Notes: generated from the sequence alone by a model not told the origin. Shown: positions 1-10,050, numbered from the stretch's first letter. The stretch: 64,000 nt of DNA from Rhodococcoides fascians A44A (GCF_000760735.1 NZ_JMEX01000008.1:164845-228844), one strand, 5' to 3'. A program made the numbers and translations.

Positions 1-1138
1 GCTTGGCCTTGCCGGACTCCTCGTCGTACTCGACCACCGCGTACGGCAGCGGGCAGATGCCCGCGGTCTTCTTCATGTTCAGCGCGTTGATGAAGGCGAT
101 GTTGCACTCGCTGGCGCCGTAGAACTCGGCGACGCGTTGGATGCCGAACCGTTCGGTGAACTCCTCCCAGATCTCCGGGCGAAGGCCGTTGCCGACTACG
201 AGCTTGACCGTGTTGTCCCGGTCGGTCGCCTTCTTCGGCTGGGTGAGCAGGTACCGGCACAGCTCACCGATGTAGGTGAACGCCGTGGCCTTGTTCACCT
301 TGATGTCTTCCCAGAAATTGCTGACCGAGAACTGCTTGCCGATCGCCATCGTCGCACCACCGGCGAGCACCGAGGACAGCGTCACCGTCAGAGCATTGTT
401 GTGATAGAGCGGCAGGCAGCAGTAGATGACGTCGTCGCTACGCAGACGCACACCCATGTTGCCCAGACCGGACATCGACTTGAGCCACCGGAAATGGCTC
501 ATCAGGCTCGCCTTCGGCATTCCCGTCGTGCCCGAGGTGAAGATGTAGAACGCCTTCTCCTTCGCCAGGATCTCCGCGGTGACCGACGGATTCTTCGGCG
601 ACGCCTTCTGCGACAGCTCGTCCAGTTCCTTCAGCGGCAGCACCGAACCGGCCTGCGGAGCGGCCTCGAGCGAATCGAGTGCCTCCTGCGTGTTCTCGTC
701 GAACACCAGGACCTTCGCATCGAGGATTCCCAGGCTGTGCTCGAGCACGTCACCACGCTGGTTGTAGTTCAGCATTCCAGCCGTCGCACCGAGCTTGACC
801 GCAGCCAACGCCGCGAACAGAGCCTCCGGGCGGTTCTTGCTCAACACCCCGACGACATCCCCGCGCGTCACACCCCGGTCCGCGAAAACAGCAGCGTAAC
901 GATTGACGATCGCATTGGCGTCCGCGTACGACGTGGACTCCCCTTCGAACCGCACGAACGGCCTGTCACCGTTCTTCGCCGCAGCATCCTGGAACACGAG
1001 GCCGATCGACGCCTTGTGATGGGGTTTGCGGGTGAACCCGGCGACACCCCGAAGCAGGCTGGGCACCTCCGTCACCATTTTCGGCAACGCGACGGCGACG
1101 TCGGTCACCTTGATCTTCTGACGGGCATCGACAGCCAT
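1..1138 (-). CDS. fadD6: FadD6-type long-chain acyl-CoA synthetase (C-terminal part lies outside the window)
   Basis: ATP-dependent activation of fatty acids to acyl-CoA. About 379 N-terminal residues are visible, starting [10 protein letters not shown] at the ATG in 1136-1138. The AMP-binding signature [10 protein letters not shown] lies at about residues 201-210, preceded by the CoA-ligase core ([20 protein letters not shown]). The reading frame stays open to base 1, so the adenylate-forming C-terminal domain is missing only because the window ends. It is co-directional with the two LOG genes upstream, but a 2-copy tandem repeat (1187-1255) separates them. The neighbourhood fadD6-LOG-dapE-dapD matches the mycobacterial order, which supports FadD6 over other FadD paralogues. 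Confidence 0.85.
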   Translation of the reverse strand, partial: MAVDARQKIKVTDVAVALPKMVTEVPSLLRGVAGFTRKPHHKASIGLVFQDAAAKNGDRPFVRFEGESTSYADANAIVNRYAAVFADRGVTRGDVVGVLSKNRPEALFAALAAVKLGATAGMLNYNQRGDVLEHSLGILDAKVLVFDENTQEALDSLEAAPQAGSVLPLKELDELSQKASPKNPSVTAEILAKEKAFYIFTSGTTGMPKASLMSHFRWLKSMSGLGNMGVRLRSDDVIYCCLPLYHNNALTVTLSSVLAGGATMAIGKQFSVSNFWEDIKVNKATAFTYIGELCRYLLTQPKKATDRDNTVKLVVGNGLRPEIWEEFTERFGIQRVAEFYGASECNIAFINALNMKKTAGICPLPYAVVEYDEESGKAK

Positions 1139-1186
1139 GAACTCCCCTTAGTCCGATGTGACCTTGCTAACCTTACTCCAGAGTAA

Positions 1187-1255
1187 CGTCCGATTTCGAG
1201 GTCACTCCGCAGGCTCCGCTCCCGTCCGATTTCGAGGTCACTCCGCAGGCTCCGC
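1187..1255 (-). repeat. EPAE-stop tandem repeat, locus 1 (2 copies, 36-bp period)
   Basis: Two identical 33-base copies (1187-1219 and 1223-1255) start 36 bases apart. On the minus strand each contains GGAGCCTGCGGAGTGA. The copy nearer the gene supplies the last codons and the TGA stop (1238-1240) of the LOG gene, so the protein ends EPAE. The second copy lies in the gap before fadD6. The same 12-base core recurs at 58208-58357 and at 63876-64000. Confidence 0.9.
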
Positions 1256-1783
1256 GCATGCATCCAGTGCACCCCGGACGGTGTCGGTTCTGACCAGCGC
1301 GTCCAGGGCCCGCTGTTGCACGAATCCCGTCGAGGACAGGCTGTCGATCCACTGCAGGAGTCCGTCGTAGTGACCGACCGGGTCCAGCAGAACGATCGGT
1401 TTGGCGTGCATTCCCAGGTAACCCGCTGTCCAGGTCTCGAACAGTTCCTCGAGCGTCCCGATGCCTCCCGGCAACGTGATGAACGCGTCGGCGCGGTCCT
1501 CCATGATCTTCTTTCGCTCGCGCATGGTGTCGGTGACGATCAGTTCGTCGGCGTCGACGTCGGCGACTTCGCGGTGGACGAGCGCCTTCGGGATCACGCC
1601 GACGGTGTTCGCGCCTGCCGCGCGAGCTGCCTCCGCGACGGCGCCCATCATCGACACGTTGCCGCCGCCGGACACCAGCCCCCACCCTCGGCGTCCGATC
1701 TCCGTTCCCAGCTCGCGCGCCAAGTCGATGAACGACCGATCGACGGGCCCCGACGCGCAGTACACGCACACGTTCCAACTCAT
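1238..1783 (-). CDS. LOG-family (TIGR00730) nucleotide-monophosphate phosphoribohydrolase-like protein A
   Basis: 181 aa. Proteins of this family (LONELY GUY, cytokinin riboside 5'-monophosphate phosphoribohydrolase) remove the base from nucleoside 5'-monophosphates. Visible motifs are the Rossmann-like GGGNVSMMG at about residues 39-47 and the catalytic PGGIGTLEE at 105-113. The start is the ATG at 1781-1783, which overlaps the TGA of the upstream LOG gene (ATGA), implying translational coupling. An upstream extension of the frame would run into that gene and was rejected. The last codons (AEPAE) and the stop come from the tandem repeat, so the native C-terminus may have been overwritten. 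Rv1205-like by position and motif. The physiological substrate is not known from sequence. Confidence 0.88.
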   Translation of the reverse strand: MSWNVCVYCASGPVDRSFIDLARELGTEIGRRGWGLVSGGGNVSMMGAVAEAARAAGANTVGVIPKALVHREVADVDADELIVTDTMRERKKIMEDRADAFITLPGGIGTLEELFETWTAGYLGMHAKPIVLLDPVGHYDGLLQWIDSLSSTGFVQQRALDALVRTDTVRGALDACAEPAE

Positions 1784-2523
1784 GACTGCTCCCCCGTTGT
1801 GCTTTCGATGATCCGCACGGCTTCCTCGACGCTGTCCGTGCAGTGGATGAGTTCCAGGTCGGACGGCGAGACCTTGCCTTCGGCGACGAGGGTGTTCTTG
1901 ATCCACTCGATCAGACCGGACCAGAAGTCGGTGCCCAGCAGGATGATCGGGAACCTGGTGACTTTCCGGGTCTGAACGAGGGTGAGTGCCTCGAACAGTT
2001 CGTCGAGGGTGCCGAATCCGCCGGGTAGGCACACGAATGCCTGGGAGTACTTGACGAACATCGTCTTTCGGACGAAGAAGTAGCGGAAGTTGACGCCGAG
2101 ATCGACCCAGTCGTTGAGTCCCTGCTCGAACGGCAGCTCGATTCCGAGGCCGATGGAGAAGCCGTCGGCGTCGGATGCGCCGCGGTTGGCTCCTTCCATG
2201 ACGCCGGGCCCGCCACCGGTGATGACGGCGAATCCGGCCTCGGCGAGGTTTTGTCCGAGCTGCCGGCTGCGCTCGTACTCCGGGTGATCCTGCGGGGTGC
2301 GGGCGGAGCCGAATACCGTGACGGCCCTTGGCACCTCGGCGAGCGCACCGAACCCTTCGACGAATTCACTCTGGATGCGGAGCACCCGCCACGTGTCGGT
2401 GTGGATCCAGTTGCCGGGGCCGCGTTGATCCAGCAGACGCTGATCCGACGTGGACGTCTCGGAGTTGCGTCCGCGCCGCAACACCACCGAACCCTTGTGC
2501 CTAGCTGCCTTGTCGTCGTCCAT
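1780..2523 (-). CDS. LOG-family (TIGR00730) protein B
   Basis: 247 aa, longer than its downstream neighbour because of about 60 extra N-terminal residues rich in charged residues. The LOG motifs are intact: GGGPGVMEGA at 103-112 and PGGFGTLDE at 167-175. It is the first gene of a tandem LOG pair; its TGA overlaps the ATG of the second copy. The two copies share the fold but diverge widely outside the motifs, so they are old paralogues and may have different substrates or form a hetero-oligomer (inference). The start at 2521-2523 is the first plausible ATG; no strong ribosome site precedes it. Confidence 0.87.
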   Translation of the reverse strand: MDDDKAARHKGSVVLRRGRNSETSTSDQRLLDQRGPGNWIHTDTWRVLRIQSEFVEGFGALAEVPRAVTVFGSARTPQDHPEYERSRQLGQNLAEAGFAVITGGGPGVMEGANRGASDADGFSIGLGIELPFEQGLNDWVDLGVNFRYFFVRKTMFVKYSQAFVCLPGGFGTLDELFEALTLVQTRKVTRFPIILLGTDFWSGLIEWIKNTLVAEGKVSPSDLELIHCTDSVEEAVRIIESTTGEQS

Positions 2524-2547
2524 GCGGACAGGCTATCCGGCGGCCCT

Positions 2548-3639
2548 TCACGACTTCGAGAGATAGGCACGAAGGACTGCTGCGACGTCGGTGATCTGTG
2601 CTGTCGGCACCCGCTCGTCACGCTTGTGCGCCAAATTCGGGTCGCCCGGCCCGTAGTTCACGGCGGGGATACCGAGAGCGGAAAACCTCGAGACGTCGGT
2701 CCACCCGTACTTGGCGCGGAACTGGCCACCTGCGGCCTCGATCAGCGCAGCCGCGGCAGGAGCTCCGAGGCCGGGCAGTGCACCGGGCGACGAGTCGGTG
2801 ACCTCGACGCCGACATCGAGCCCGGCGAACACGTCGCGAACATGACCGACGGCCTGCTCGACGCTGCGGTCGGGGGCGAATCGGAAGTTCACGTCGAGCT
2901 CGGCGGCGTCGGGGACGACGTTTCCCGCGACGCCTCCGGAGATGCGCACCGCTTGCAGTCCTTCGCGGTAGACACAGCCGTCGATGTCGACCTGCCGGGC
3001 TTCGTATGCCGTCAGCCGGTCCAGCACTGCACCGAGTTTGTGAACGGCGTTGTCTCCCAGCCATGATCGGGCACTGTGCGCACGGGTGCCACTCGCCGTC
3101 AGGCGCACCCGCAGAGTGCCCTGGCAGCCGGCCTCGATGAACCCTCCCGACGGCTCACCCAGAACGGCGACGTCCGCCTGCAACCACTCCGGCAGTTCAC
3201 GTTCGATGCGGCCGAGTCCGTTCTTGGACGCCGCGATTTCCTCGCAGTCGTAGAAGACCAAGGTCAGGTCGTGGGCAGCGTCGACGGTGGCCGCCAGGTG
3301 CAGAAAGACTGCGTCCCCGGATTTCATGTCGACCGTGCCGCAACCGTGGATCACGTCGCCGTCGGCGTGGTCGCGTTCACGACGGCTCGGCACGTTGTCC
3401 GCGATCGGAACGGTGTCGAGGTGCCCGGCGAGCATCACGCGAGTGGGCAGGCCGCGGTGTGTCCGCGCGAGTACAGCGTTGCCGTTCCTGACGATCTCGA
3501 ACCCGGTTGTCTGCTCGCGCAGTGCGGCTTCGACGGCGTCGGCGATCACCGACTCGTCCTCGGAGACGCTGGGGATGTCGACGAGTGCGGCTGTCAGGTC
3601 GATCGGGTCGGCGTGCAGATCCAGGCGGGGAACACTCAT
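2548..3639 (-). CDS. dapE: Succinyl-diaminopimelate desuccinylase
   Basis: 363 aa. It hydrolyses N-succinyl-LL-diaminopimelate to LL-DAP and succinate, the last step of the succinylase branch of lysine and peptidoglycan DAP synthesis. It is an M20 metallopeptidase-fold enzyme: metal-ligand motif AGHLDTVPI (His73, Asp75), bridging Asp104 in DMKSGDA, catalytic Glu pair in YDCEEIAA (133-134), GEPSGG (Glu162), and a C-terminal HKRDE histidine. The length matches actinobacterial DapE. It lies 16 bases downstream of the secreted propeller gene and near dapD, which is divergent, and dapC about 12 kb away. All three pathway genes in the window belong to the succinylase route. Confidence 0.93.
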   Translation of the reverse strand: MSVPRLDLHADPIDLTAALVDIPSVSEDESVIADAVEAALREQTTGFEIVRNGNAVLARTHRGLPTRVMLAGHLDTVPIADNVPSRRERDHADGDVIHGCGTVDMKSGDAVFLHLAATVDAAHDLTLVFYDCEEIAASKNGLGRIERELPEWLQADVAVLGEPSGGFIEAGCQGTLRVRLTASGTRAHSARSWLGDNAVHKLGAVLDRLTAYEARQVDIDGCVYREGLQAVRISGGVAGNVVPDAAELDVNFRFAPDRSVEQAVGHVRDVFAGLDVGVEVTDSSPGALPGLGAPAAAALIEAAGGQFRAKYGWTDVSRFSALGIPAVNYGPGDPNLAHKRDERVPTAQITDVAAVLRAYLSKS

Positions 3640-3655
3640 CGGACGATTTTAAGCT

Positions 3656-4597
3656 CTAGCCGAGGTCGCGGCCGCCGGGGATCTCGTACACCGACCCGTC
3701 GAAGCCCGCCCGGAACAGCCGTCCGCTGGAGAAGCCCTGCTCGCCCCGTCCGTAGATCACGACGCTCGAGGTGGGGATTCCGCTGCCGAGGACGCAGTAC
3801 TGCCCGGGCGCATCGATTCGGACGATCTGGCCTCGGGTGTTCAGCGGCACGACCGGACGGCCGGCGGAATCGAGGGTGAGCCCGTCCGGTGCGCTGAGCG
3901 AGTCGAGTCCGTTCAGGTCGAGAATGCTCTCCGGTGCGGACGGGTTCGCGATGGGAATTCTGCTGACGCCCGAGTTCACGAACGTTCTGGACACGTACAG
4001 GTATCGACCAGCCTCGTCGAGCACCGCGCCGTTGGAACTGGGTAGCCGCGCCCACGCGGGGTTCACCGTTCCGTCCGGCGCGACCTGGCCGACCAGGCTA
4101 CCGAAATCGTTTGTCGCGTACACAGTTCCGTCATCGGCCACGGCAAGACCGTTGGCTGCGCTGAGGCCGGTGGCGAACGTGCTGGTCTCGAGCGTGTCGA
4201 TATTCAACCGCACGATCCCGGCTGCCTTGACGATGTCGCCGACGATGACGGTCGGGTTGGCTCCGTAGCCGACGAGCAGGGTGCCGTCGGGCATCCAGGC
4301 GAGCGCGCCACCGCCGCCGGGGACACGCGCGATCTCGTAGGCGGGCAGCCCAGGTGCGTCGATCCGGAAGACGCCTCCGGTGATGATGTCCGTCGTGTAG
4401 AGCCTGCCCGCCGAGTCGACGGCGAGTCCTTCGAGCGCCGCGCCGCCGACCGAACCGACTCGGACCGGTGCCGCAGCGGCCGCGCAGTCCGGTGCCGCGG
4501 ACGCGGCCGGTGTCCCGACGAGCACCGCGCCGGTGGCGGCAACCGCCGCCACGGTCGCTGCTGTCACTGCTGTCCGAATTCGTTTCGCTACGCGCAC
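3656..4597 (-). CDS. Secreted SMP-30/gluconolactonase-like beta-propeller protein
   Basis: About 313 aa. A Sec signal peptide (basic start, Ala/Val-rich core, ASA before APDCA) marks it as exported. The mature part shows repeated propeller strands with the pattern [38 protein letters not shown], typical of SMP-30/NHL-like six-bladed propellers. The GTG at 4595-4597 is preferred because GGGGGA precedes it; the upstream ATG at 4612 would place that site inside the frame. There is no clear catalytic metal set, so a lactonase activity is only family-level inference; a binding or scaffolding role is possible. It is divergent from dapD. Confidence 0.72.
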   Translation of the reverse strand: MRVAKRIRTAVTAATVAAVAATGAVLVGTPAASAAPDCAAAAAPVRVGSVGGAALEGLAVDSAGRLYTTDIITGGVFRIDAPGLPAYEIARVPGGGGALAWMPDGTLLVGYGANPTVIVGDIVKAAGIVRLNIDTLETSTFATGLSAANGLAVADDGTVYATNDFGSLVGQVAPDGTVNPAWARLPSSNGAVLDEAGRYLYVSRTFVNSGVSRIPIANPSAPESILDLNGLDSLSAPDGLTLDSAGRPVVPLNTRGQIVRIDAPGQYCVLGSGIPTSSVVIYGRGEQGFSSGRLFRAGFDGSVYEIPGGRDLG

Positions 4598-4699
4598 GTT
4601 CGTCCCCCACACGTCGATGGCTCCCCGCTACCTACGTTCATGTCTACACCCCGGCGGTGACATCCATCGGCCGTGTCCACACCCTGCGGACCCACACCG

Positions 4700-4705
4700 T
4701 ATTCT
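4700..4705 (+). promoter_or_regulatory. Candidate -10 element for leaderless dapD mRNA
   Basis: TATTCT lies 8 bases upstream of the dapD GTG, the spacing expected if transcription begins at or next to the start codon. No convincing ribosome-binding site lies between them and no good -35 is visible. Leaderless starts are common in Actinobacteria; this one is an inference. Confidence 0.35.
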
Positions 4706-4713
4706 CGATACCT

Positions 4714-5667
4714 GTGAGCGCACAGGGAGCATCTGCAATCGGTCTTGCCAACATCACCACCGGCGGAGTCGTACTCGACACCTGGTACCCGAGCCCTGAG
4801 CTCGGGGACTACACCGATTCCGGCACCACCCGACTCGACGGTGCGGACATCCCCGCCGAGCTCGCGGCACTCGTCGGCCCGGACGAGGCTCGCGGCGTCG
4901 ACGTCGTGGCCGTGCGCACCACCATTGCGTCCGTCGACGATGCACCTGTCGACGCGCACGACGTCTACCTTCGCCTTCACCTGCTCTCTCACCGACTCGT
5001 GCAGCCGCACGGTGTCAACCTCGACGGCCAGTTCGGATTCCTCGCCAACGTCGTGTGGACCAACTTCGGCCCGGCTGCGGTGGAGGGCTTCGAGACCGTT
5101 CGCGCTCGCCTTCGTGCCCGCGGCCAGGTCACCGTGTACTCGATCGACAAGTTCCCCCGCCTCGTCGACTACGTCGCCCCCTCCGGCGTGCGGATCGCCG
5201 ACGCCGACCGTGTGCGCCTCGGTGCACACCTGGCCAGCGGTACCACCGTCATGCACGAGGGCTTCGTGAACTTCAACGCCGGGACGCTCGGTAACTCGAT
5301 GGTCGAGGGTCGCATCTCGGCCGGAGTCGTCGTCGGCGACGGCTCCGACGTCGGCGGCGGCGCGTCCATCATGGGCACGTTGTCCGGCGGCGGAAAGAAC
5401 GTCATCTCGGTGGGTAAGAGCTGCCTGCTCGGCGCCAACTCCGGTCTGGGTATCTCGCTCGGTGACGACTGCGTGGTGGAGGCCGGTCTCTACATCACCG
5501 CGGGCACCAAGGTGTCCGGTCCCGACGGCACCGTGGTCAAGGCTGCGACGCTCAGCGGAAAGAGCAATCTGCTCTTCCGTCGGAACTCCGTGTCCGGTGC
5601 GGTGGAAGTCGTTCCGTGGAAGGGCACCGGCGTCGAGTTGAACGCTGCTCTGCACGCGAACGACTGA
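4714..5667 (+). CDS. dapD: 2,3,4,5-tetrahydropyridine-2,6-dicarboxylate N-succinyltransferase
   Basis: 317 aa, the same length as M. tuberculosis DapD. It transfers succinyl from succinyl-CoA to tetrahydrodipicolinate, committing the pathway to the succinylase branch. The C-terminal half is a left-handed beta-helix (hexapeptide repeats around [20 protein letters not shown]) ending in [16 protein letters not shown]. The start was set at the GTG 4714-4716 ([17 protein letters not shown] follows), which aligns with the mycobacterial N-terminus; the longer open frame upstream runs back through the divergent gene and is not coding. The two preceding starts lack the family sequence. Confidence 0.94.
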   Translation: MSAQGASAIGLANITTGGVVLDTWYPSPELGDYTDSGTTRLDGADIPAELAALVGPDEARGVDVVAVRTTIASVDDAPVDAHDVYLRLHLLSHRLVQPHGVNLDGQFGFLANVVWTNFGPAAVEGFETVRARLRARGQVTVYSIDKFPRLVDYVAPSGVRIADADRVRLGAHLASGTTVMHEGFVNFNAGTLGNSMVEGRISAGVVVGDGSDVGGGASIMGTLSGGGKNVISVGKSCLLGANSGLGISLGDDCVVEAGLYITAGTKVSGPDGTVVKAATLSGKSNLLFRRNSVSGAVEVVPWKGTGVELNAALHAND

Positions 5668-5767
5668 TTTGCCGGTTGTATACTGACCCCCGCGCTTCCG
5701 CTTGGGAGCTTCCCGCGGCTTGACGCTCGGCCCGGACGTTGCACCGAATCTGTCGAGAAGGCGCTCC

Positions 5768-6478
5768 ATGAGTGTGACGTTGGTACTCGGGGCGTGCGGC
5801 GGGGCCGGGACCACGACGACGTCGGTCGGTCTTGCCAATGCTCTTTCGCTGCACGGGAAGTCCGTGGTGGTCGTCGACGCGACCGTCGGCGGCGGTGATC
5901 TCGTCGAACGCGCCGCCGACAACACTGTCACCGCAGCGACCGTCGAATCGGGGTATGTCGGCGTCGAGTTGTCGACCACCAGTACCGGGGCACAAGTGCT
6001 GGGTCGGGCGTGGCCGGACTCGATCGACCCCGACTTCGGCCGTCTCGATTGGCATCTGACCTGCACGACCGACGCGGCGATCTACGATTTCGGGCACGGA
6101 AGTGTGGAACGCGACAGTGCGAGCCCACTGCGGAGCGGGCCGTCGGCAGCTGTGGTGCTCGTGGTCCCTGCGAGGCCCGATGCCGTTCGACGCTCGAGGG
6201 CTGCGCTCCACACGATCGGGTTGGCTGCCGGTGAGAAAGCACTGCGCCGCACCACTGTTGTGGTCGCGCAGTGCACTCCAGGACCGAACACCTCGGCGGT
6301 CGACGACGTGCGGCGCGACCTCGACCGAGTCTTCGACGTTCTCGAGGTGCCCTACGATCCGCACCTCTCGTCCGGATCCACTGTCACCGCAGCTGATCTG
6401 TCGCCTTCCACGACACAGGCTTACGCGCGCATTCTCACATCGACCATCCGCTCGGTATGGGGCACACTGTCGGCGTGA
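5768..6478 (+). CDS. MinD/ParA-like P-loop protein with degenerate Walker A
   Basis: 236 aa from the ATG at 5768. The N-terminus VTLVLGACGGAGTTTTSVGL has the MinD/ParA layout, but Thr replaces the Walker-A lysine (GGAGTTTT instead of GGxGKTT). A Walker-A' aspartate follows in VVVVDATVGGGD. Later VVLVVPARPDAV and VVVAQC fit the deviant P-loop fold. This resembles the Ssd/CpaE-type septum-site proteins of Actinobacteria, which also lack the lysine; nucleotide binding may be weak or absent. It ends in a GTGA overlap with the P450 gene. A TATACT hexamer at 5679-5684 could be its -10. The cellular role is unknown from sequence. Confidence 0.7.
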   Translation: MSVTLVLGACGGAGTTTTSVGLANALSLHGKSVVVVDATVGGGDLVERAADNTVTAATVESGYVGVELSTTSTGAQVLGRAWPDSIDPDFGRLDWHLTCTTDAAIYDFGHGSVERDSASPLRSGPSAAVVLVVPARPDAVRRSRAALHTIGLAAGEKALRRTTVVVAQCTPGPNTSAVDDVRRDLDRVFDVLEVPYDPHLSSGSTVTAADLSPSTTQAYARILTSTIRSVWGTLSA

Positions 6479-7863
6479 CAATTCCCAAACCTCGATTCCG
6501 CCTCCCGATAGTGGGTGACATCCTCAGCATCGATGCGGCAAAACCGACCCAGCGTGAACTGAAGATGGCGTCGGAATTGGGACCGATATTCGAACGGAAG
6601 ATCCTGTCGCACCGCCTTGTCGTGGTCAGCGGTGCTGATCTGGTGGCCGAGCTGAACGACGAGACACGGTTCGCCAAGTTTCTCGCACTCCCGCATCGCA
6701 AGCTGCGCGCACTGGGTGGCGACGGCTTGTTCACCGCGTTCAACTCCGAGCCCAACTGGGGTGCGGCACATCGAGTTCTGATGCCAGGATTCAGCCGGGA
6801 TGCAATGCAACGTCATCACCACGTCATGCAGGGCGTGGCGAACGAGCTCACCTCGCACTGGCGGACGCGCTCCGACCAGTCGATCGACGTGACGGCGGAT
6901 CTGAACAAGCTGACACTGGAGAACATGGCCCGCGCCGGGTTCGGCTACAGCTTCGACTCGTTCCGACGAGACGACGACGCATTCGTATCCGCGATAGTCC
7001 GCGTGCTCGGTCACGTGAACCGGACGTCGAACGACCTGCCGTTCATGCGGTTGTTCGACAGGAAAGCTCGGGTCCGGAACGAGCGCGACATCGAGTACGT
7101 GCACGGCGTGGTCGACGACGTCATTCGGAAAAGGATGCTGGACACAGAGACTCGTCACGACGACCTGCTCGATCTCATGCTGCACACCCCCGATCCCGAG
7201 ACCGGGGAACTGCTCGACAAGGTGAACATTCGCCACCAGGTTCTGACGTTCCTCGTCGCGGGAAACGAAACCACCGCGGGTACCTTGGCGTTCGCGTTGT
7301 ACTTCCTCGCGACACATCCCCATGTCGCCGCCCGAGTCCGCCAAGAGGCGGACCACGCATCCGACGTGGTGAGCTACGCGGACGTCTCCAAGTTGCGCTA
7401 CACCCGCAGCGTCGTCGACGAGACGCTACGTCTCTGGCCGTCGGCTCCCGGTTACTTCCGTAAGGCGCGTCAGGACACGTCGTTGGCGGACGGCAAATAT
7501 CCGATGAAGGCCGGTGAGTGGGCATTCGTACTGACACTCGGGTTGCACCGCGACCCGATCTGGGGCCCGGATTCTCACGTCTTCGATCCTGATCGTTTCT
7601 CATCGGCCCGCTCGAAATCTCGCCCGGCGCAGGCGTACAAGCCGTTCGGAACCGGAATGCGCGGCTGCATCGGGCGTCAGTTCGCGCTGCACGAATCTGT
7701 GCTGACGCTCGCGCACTTGGTGCGGTCCTTCGACTTCGACCTCGAAGACGGCTACGAACTGGACATCCAGGAATCGTTGACGCTGAAGCCGCAGAACATG
7801 CGCATGAGGGTTCGGCAGCGCTCGATCACCCCGAGCGCCGGCGATGCCAGGTGCGCGCTCTAG
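6475..7863 (+). CDS. CYP102-like cytochrome P450 heme domain (stand-alone)
   Basis: 462 aa. Oxygen-activating I-helix AGNETT at 262-267, ExxR at 316-319 (ETLR), and heme-cysteine loop [10 protein letters not shown] at 391-400 with Cys398. The segment after the heme loop ([10 protein letters not shown], then [13 protein letters not shown]) closely resembles the CYP102 (P450-BM3) heme domain, so fatty-acid hydroxylation is the best guess. Unlike CYP102A1 the protein stops after the heme domain, and no reductase or ferredoxin gene is adjacent, so electrons must come from elsewhere. The GTG at 6475 overlaps the previous stop (GTGA); an ATG at 6457 is the alternative. Its TAG shares CTAG with the convergent lumazine synthase gene. 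Confidence 0.88.
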   Translation: MTIPKPRFRLPIVGDILSIDAAKPTQRELKMASELGPIFERKILSHRLVVVSGADLVAELNDETRFAKFLALPHRKLRALGGDGLFTAFNSEPNWGAAHRVLMPGFSRDAMQRHHHVMQGVANELTSHWRTRSDQSIDVTADLNKLTLENMARAGFGYSFDSFRRDDDAFVSAIVRVLGHVNRTSNDLPFMRLFDRKARVRNERDIEYVHGVVDDVIRKRMLDTETRHDDLLDLMLHTPDPETGELLDKVNIRHQVLTFLVAGNETTAGTLAFALYFLATHPHVAARVRQEADHASDVVSYADVSKLRYTRSVVDETLRLWPSAPGYFRKARQDTSLADGKYPMKAGEWAFVLTLGLHRDPIWGPDSHVFDPDRFSSARSKSRPAQAYKPFGTGMRGCIGRQFALHESVLTLAHLVRSFDFDLEDGYELDIQESLTLKPQNMRMRVRQRSITPSAGDARCAL

Positions 7864-8300
7864 CCGATCGAGTTCAGCGATTCCAGGGTTCGTGTGACTG
7901 CCCGTGCCGCCTCGACGCCTTTCTTCTCGAGGTGGTCGGCGAAGAAGTCGGTGTGATCGGCGTGTTCGTGGAAGTGGTGCGGAGTCAGCACCACCGAGAA
8001 GACGGGAACGTCGGTGTCCAGTTGGACCCGCATGAGGCCGTCGATGACGGCGGTTTCCACGAATTCGTGTCGGTAGATTCCGCCGTCGACCACCAGGGCT
8101 GCGGCGACGATGGCCGCGTAGCGGCCGGTCCGTGCGAGTCGCTGGGCGTGCAGCGGAATTTCGAACGCGCCCGGTACCTCGAAAATCTCGACGTCGGCAC
8201 CGAATTCGGCGACGAAACCCTCGCGTGCTCGATCGACGAGTTCCTTGTGCCAGGTGGCTTGCACGAATGCGACGGTTCGGGGCTGCTCGGTCATGGTCAT
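7860..8300 (-). CDS. ribH2: 6,7-dimethyl-8-ribityllumazine synthase, type II (RibH2-like)
   Basis: 146 aa. Condenses 5-amino-6-ribitylaminouracil with dihydroxybutanone phosphate in riboflavin synthesis. The sequence follows the Brucella/Mesorhizobium type II enzymes very closely ([43 protein letters not shown]), not the usual actinobacterial RibH. It lies outside any rib operon, as the last gene of a sulfur-related unit; its ATG overlaps the stop of the CoA-binding gene (ATGA). Type II enzymes form decamers and can act as flavin-binding or photoreceptor-linked proteins in alphaproteobacteria (family knowledge). Whether this copy is biosynthetic or a flavin or lumazine binder cannot be decided here. 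Confidence 0.88.
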   Translation of the reverse strand: MTMTEQPRTVAFVQATWHKELVDRAREGFVAEFGADVEIFEVPGAFEIPLHAQRLARTGRYAAIVAAALVVDGGIYRHEFVETAVIDGLMRVQLDTDVPVFSVVLTPHHFHEHADHTDFFADHLEKKGVEAARAVTRTLESLNSIG

Positions 8301-8752
8301 AATGCTAGACGCCTCCGTGAGTCGATGACGCCGGTATCGAAACCGGCAAGGTGAAGTCCGCCGTGGAACCGTGCATGCTCGATCTTCAGGCACTTGTCCA
8401 TCACCACGGACAGTCCTGCGCGTTCGGCGTCGCGCGCGACCTCGTCGTGTACGAGTCCGAGTTGCAGCCAGATCGTTTTCGCTTGGACGGCAATTGTTTC
8501 CGCCAACACGGCCGGCAGGTCGTCGTGTTTGCGAAAGACGTCGACGAGGTCCGGTCTCACCGGGAGGTCGGCAAGTGTGGGATACACCGGCGTGCCCTCG
8601 ATCTCGGTGATCGTGGGGTTGACGAGGTAGATGTCGTACGCGCTCGTCGACGACAGATACTTGTTCACGAAATAGCTTGCACGCGATGGATTTTTCGATG
8701 CGCCGACGATCGCGACCGACGTGGTCTGCTGAAGGATCTGCCTGATGGTCAT
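8297..8752 (-). CDS. CoA-binding (YccU-type) Rossmann-fold protein
   Basis: 151 aa from the ATG at 8750-8752. Single CoA_binding domain: [17 protein letters not shown] near the N-terminus, then [20 protein letters not shown] and [14 protein letters not shown], the conserved order of the family. The start overlaps the TGA of metY (ATGA) and its own stop overlaps the ribH2 start, so the three genes are translationally coupled. A CoA-binding protein next to O-acetylhomoserine sulfhydrylase recurs in other bacteria as I recall it. The biochemical role is unknown; acyl-CoA or CoA-linked redox sensing is possible. Confidence 0.85.
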   Translation of the reverse strand: MTIRQILQQTTSVAIVGASKNPSRASYFVNKYLSSTSAYDIYLVNPTITEIEGTPVYPTLADLPVRPDLVDVFRKHDDLPAVLAETIAVQAKTIWLQLGLVHDEVARDAERAGLSVVMDKCLKIEHARFHGGLHLAGFDTGVIDSRRRLAL

Positions 8753-10047
8753 GACCGCTCCCGTCCCGTTGCCGCCGTGAGCGCCTGGTCGAGGTCCCAC
8801 TCGATGTCGTCGACGTCCTCGAGCCCGACGCTGATGCGGACGGCCTCGGGCCGGACACCGGCCTCGTGTAGTTGATCGTCGGTCAGTTGGCGGTGTGTCG
8901 TACTGGCCGGGTGAATGACGAGTGTGCGCACATCGCCGATGTTCGCTACGTGGCTCGCGATTCGGACGTTCTCGACGAATGCTCGGCCGGCGTCCCTGCC
9001 GCCGTCGACCCCGAAGGTGAACACTGCACCAGGTCCCGACGGAAGGTATTTCGCGGCACGCTCGTGGTGGGGATGGCTCGGCAGACCCGAGAACGCGACG
9101 TAGTCCACTCGCGGATCGGCGTCGAGCCAGGCTGCCACGTTGCGGGCGTTCTGCACGTGTGCCTCCATCCGCTGCGGCAAGGTCTCCACGCCCTGTATCA
9201 GGGTGAACGCCGACTGCGCGGCCAAGGACCCACCGATGTCGCGGAGTTGTTCACTGCGAAGTTTCGTCAGGAAGCCGTACTCGCCGAAGTTCCCCCACCA
9301 GGACAGGCCTCCGTACGACGCGACGGGTTCGGTCATCTGCGGGAATCGCCCCGAGCCCCAGTCGAATCTGCCGGATTCGACGACCACTCCTCCGAGCGTC
9401 GACCCGTGACCGCCGAGAAATTTCGTCGCCGAGTGGACGACGATGTCGGCGCCGAACTCGATCGGCCGGCACAACACCGGCGTTGCCATGGTGGCGTCCA
9501 CGACGAGCGGGATTCCGTGCTCGTGGGCGACGACGGCGAGGCCTTCCAGATCGGCGATGTCACCCGACGGGTTGCCGATGACCTCCACGTAGACCAGCTT
9601 CGTCCGGTCGGTCACCGCTGCTGCGTAGTCCGCCGGGTCGGTTCCCGGAACGAACGTGGTGTCCACACCGAACCGTCGCAGCGTGACGTCGAGTTGTGTG
9701 ATGGTGCCCCCGTACAACCCCGCTGCCGCGACGATGTGGTCGCCGGTGCCGGCGAGCGCGGCGAACACTGCGAACTCCGCAGCCAGGCCGCTGGCGAATG
9801 CGACCGCCCCGATGCCGCCTTCGAGGCTGGCGATGCGCTCCTCGAAGGCGGCGACGGTGGGATTGGCGATCCGGCTGTAGACGTTTCCGTACTTCTGCAG
9901 AGCGAAGAGGTCGCCGGCGTCCGCCGAGTCCTCGAACACGTAGCTCGCGGTCGAATAGATCGGTACCGCCCGCGCGCCGGTCTCGGAATCGGGTCTGGCA
10001 CCTGCATGTATCGCGCGCGTTCGGAGACCGAACGACCTCTCGCTCAT
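8749..10047 (-). CDS. metY: O-acetylhomoserine sulfhydrylase (aminocarboxypropyltransferase)
   Basis: 432 aa, the length typical of MetY. A PLP enzyme of the Cys/Met metabolism family that makes homocysteine from O-acetylhomoserine and sulfide. The PLP lysine is Lys209 in [11 protein letters not shown]; other family marks are [18 protein letters not shown] and the C-terminal [11 protein letters not shown]. It follows osmC by 3 bases and overlaps the CoA-binding gene by ATGA. The cysteine-rich leader peptide upstream of osmC suggests that the whole unit responds to cysteine or sulfur supply. Confidence 0.92.
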   Translation of the reverse strand: MSERSFGLRTRAIHAGARPDSETGARAVPIYSTASYVFEDSADAGDLFALQKYGNVYSRIANPTVAAFEERIASLEGGIGAVAFASGLAAEFAVFAALAGTGDHIVAAAGLYGGTITQLDVTLRRFGVDTTFVPGTDPADYAAAVTDRTKLVYVEVIGNPSGDIADLEGLAVVAHEHGIPLVVDATMATPVLCRPIEFGADIVVHSATKFLGGHGSTLGGVVVESGRFDWGSGRFPQMTEPVASYGGLSWWGNFGEYGFLTKLRSEQLRDIGGSLAAQSAFTLIQGVETLPQRMEAHVQNARNVAAWLDADPRVDYVAFSGLPSHPHHERAAKYLPSGPGAVFTFGVDGGRDAGRAFVENVRIASHVANIGDVRTLVIHPASTTHRQLTDDQLHEAGVRPEAVRISVGLEDVDDIEWDLDQALTAATGRERS

Positions 10048-10050
10048 CCG

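Noticed and set aside
4468..4713. N-terminal extension of dapD
   Set aside because: The extension lies over the divergent signal-peptide gene and lacks family sequence; GTG 4714 gives the known 317-aa protein.
5638..5684. Full promoter TTGAAC...TATACT before the MinD-like gene
   Set aside because: The two hexamers are 35 bases apart, too far for a sigma-70-type promoter; only the TATACT part is kept as a weak note.
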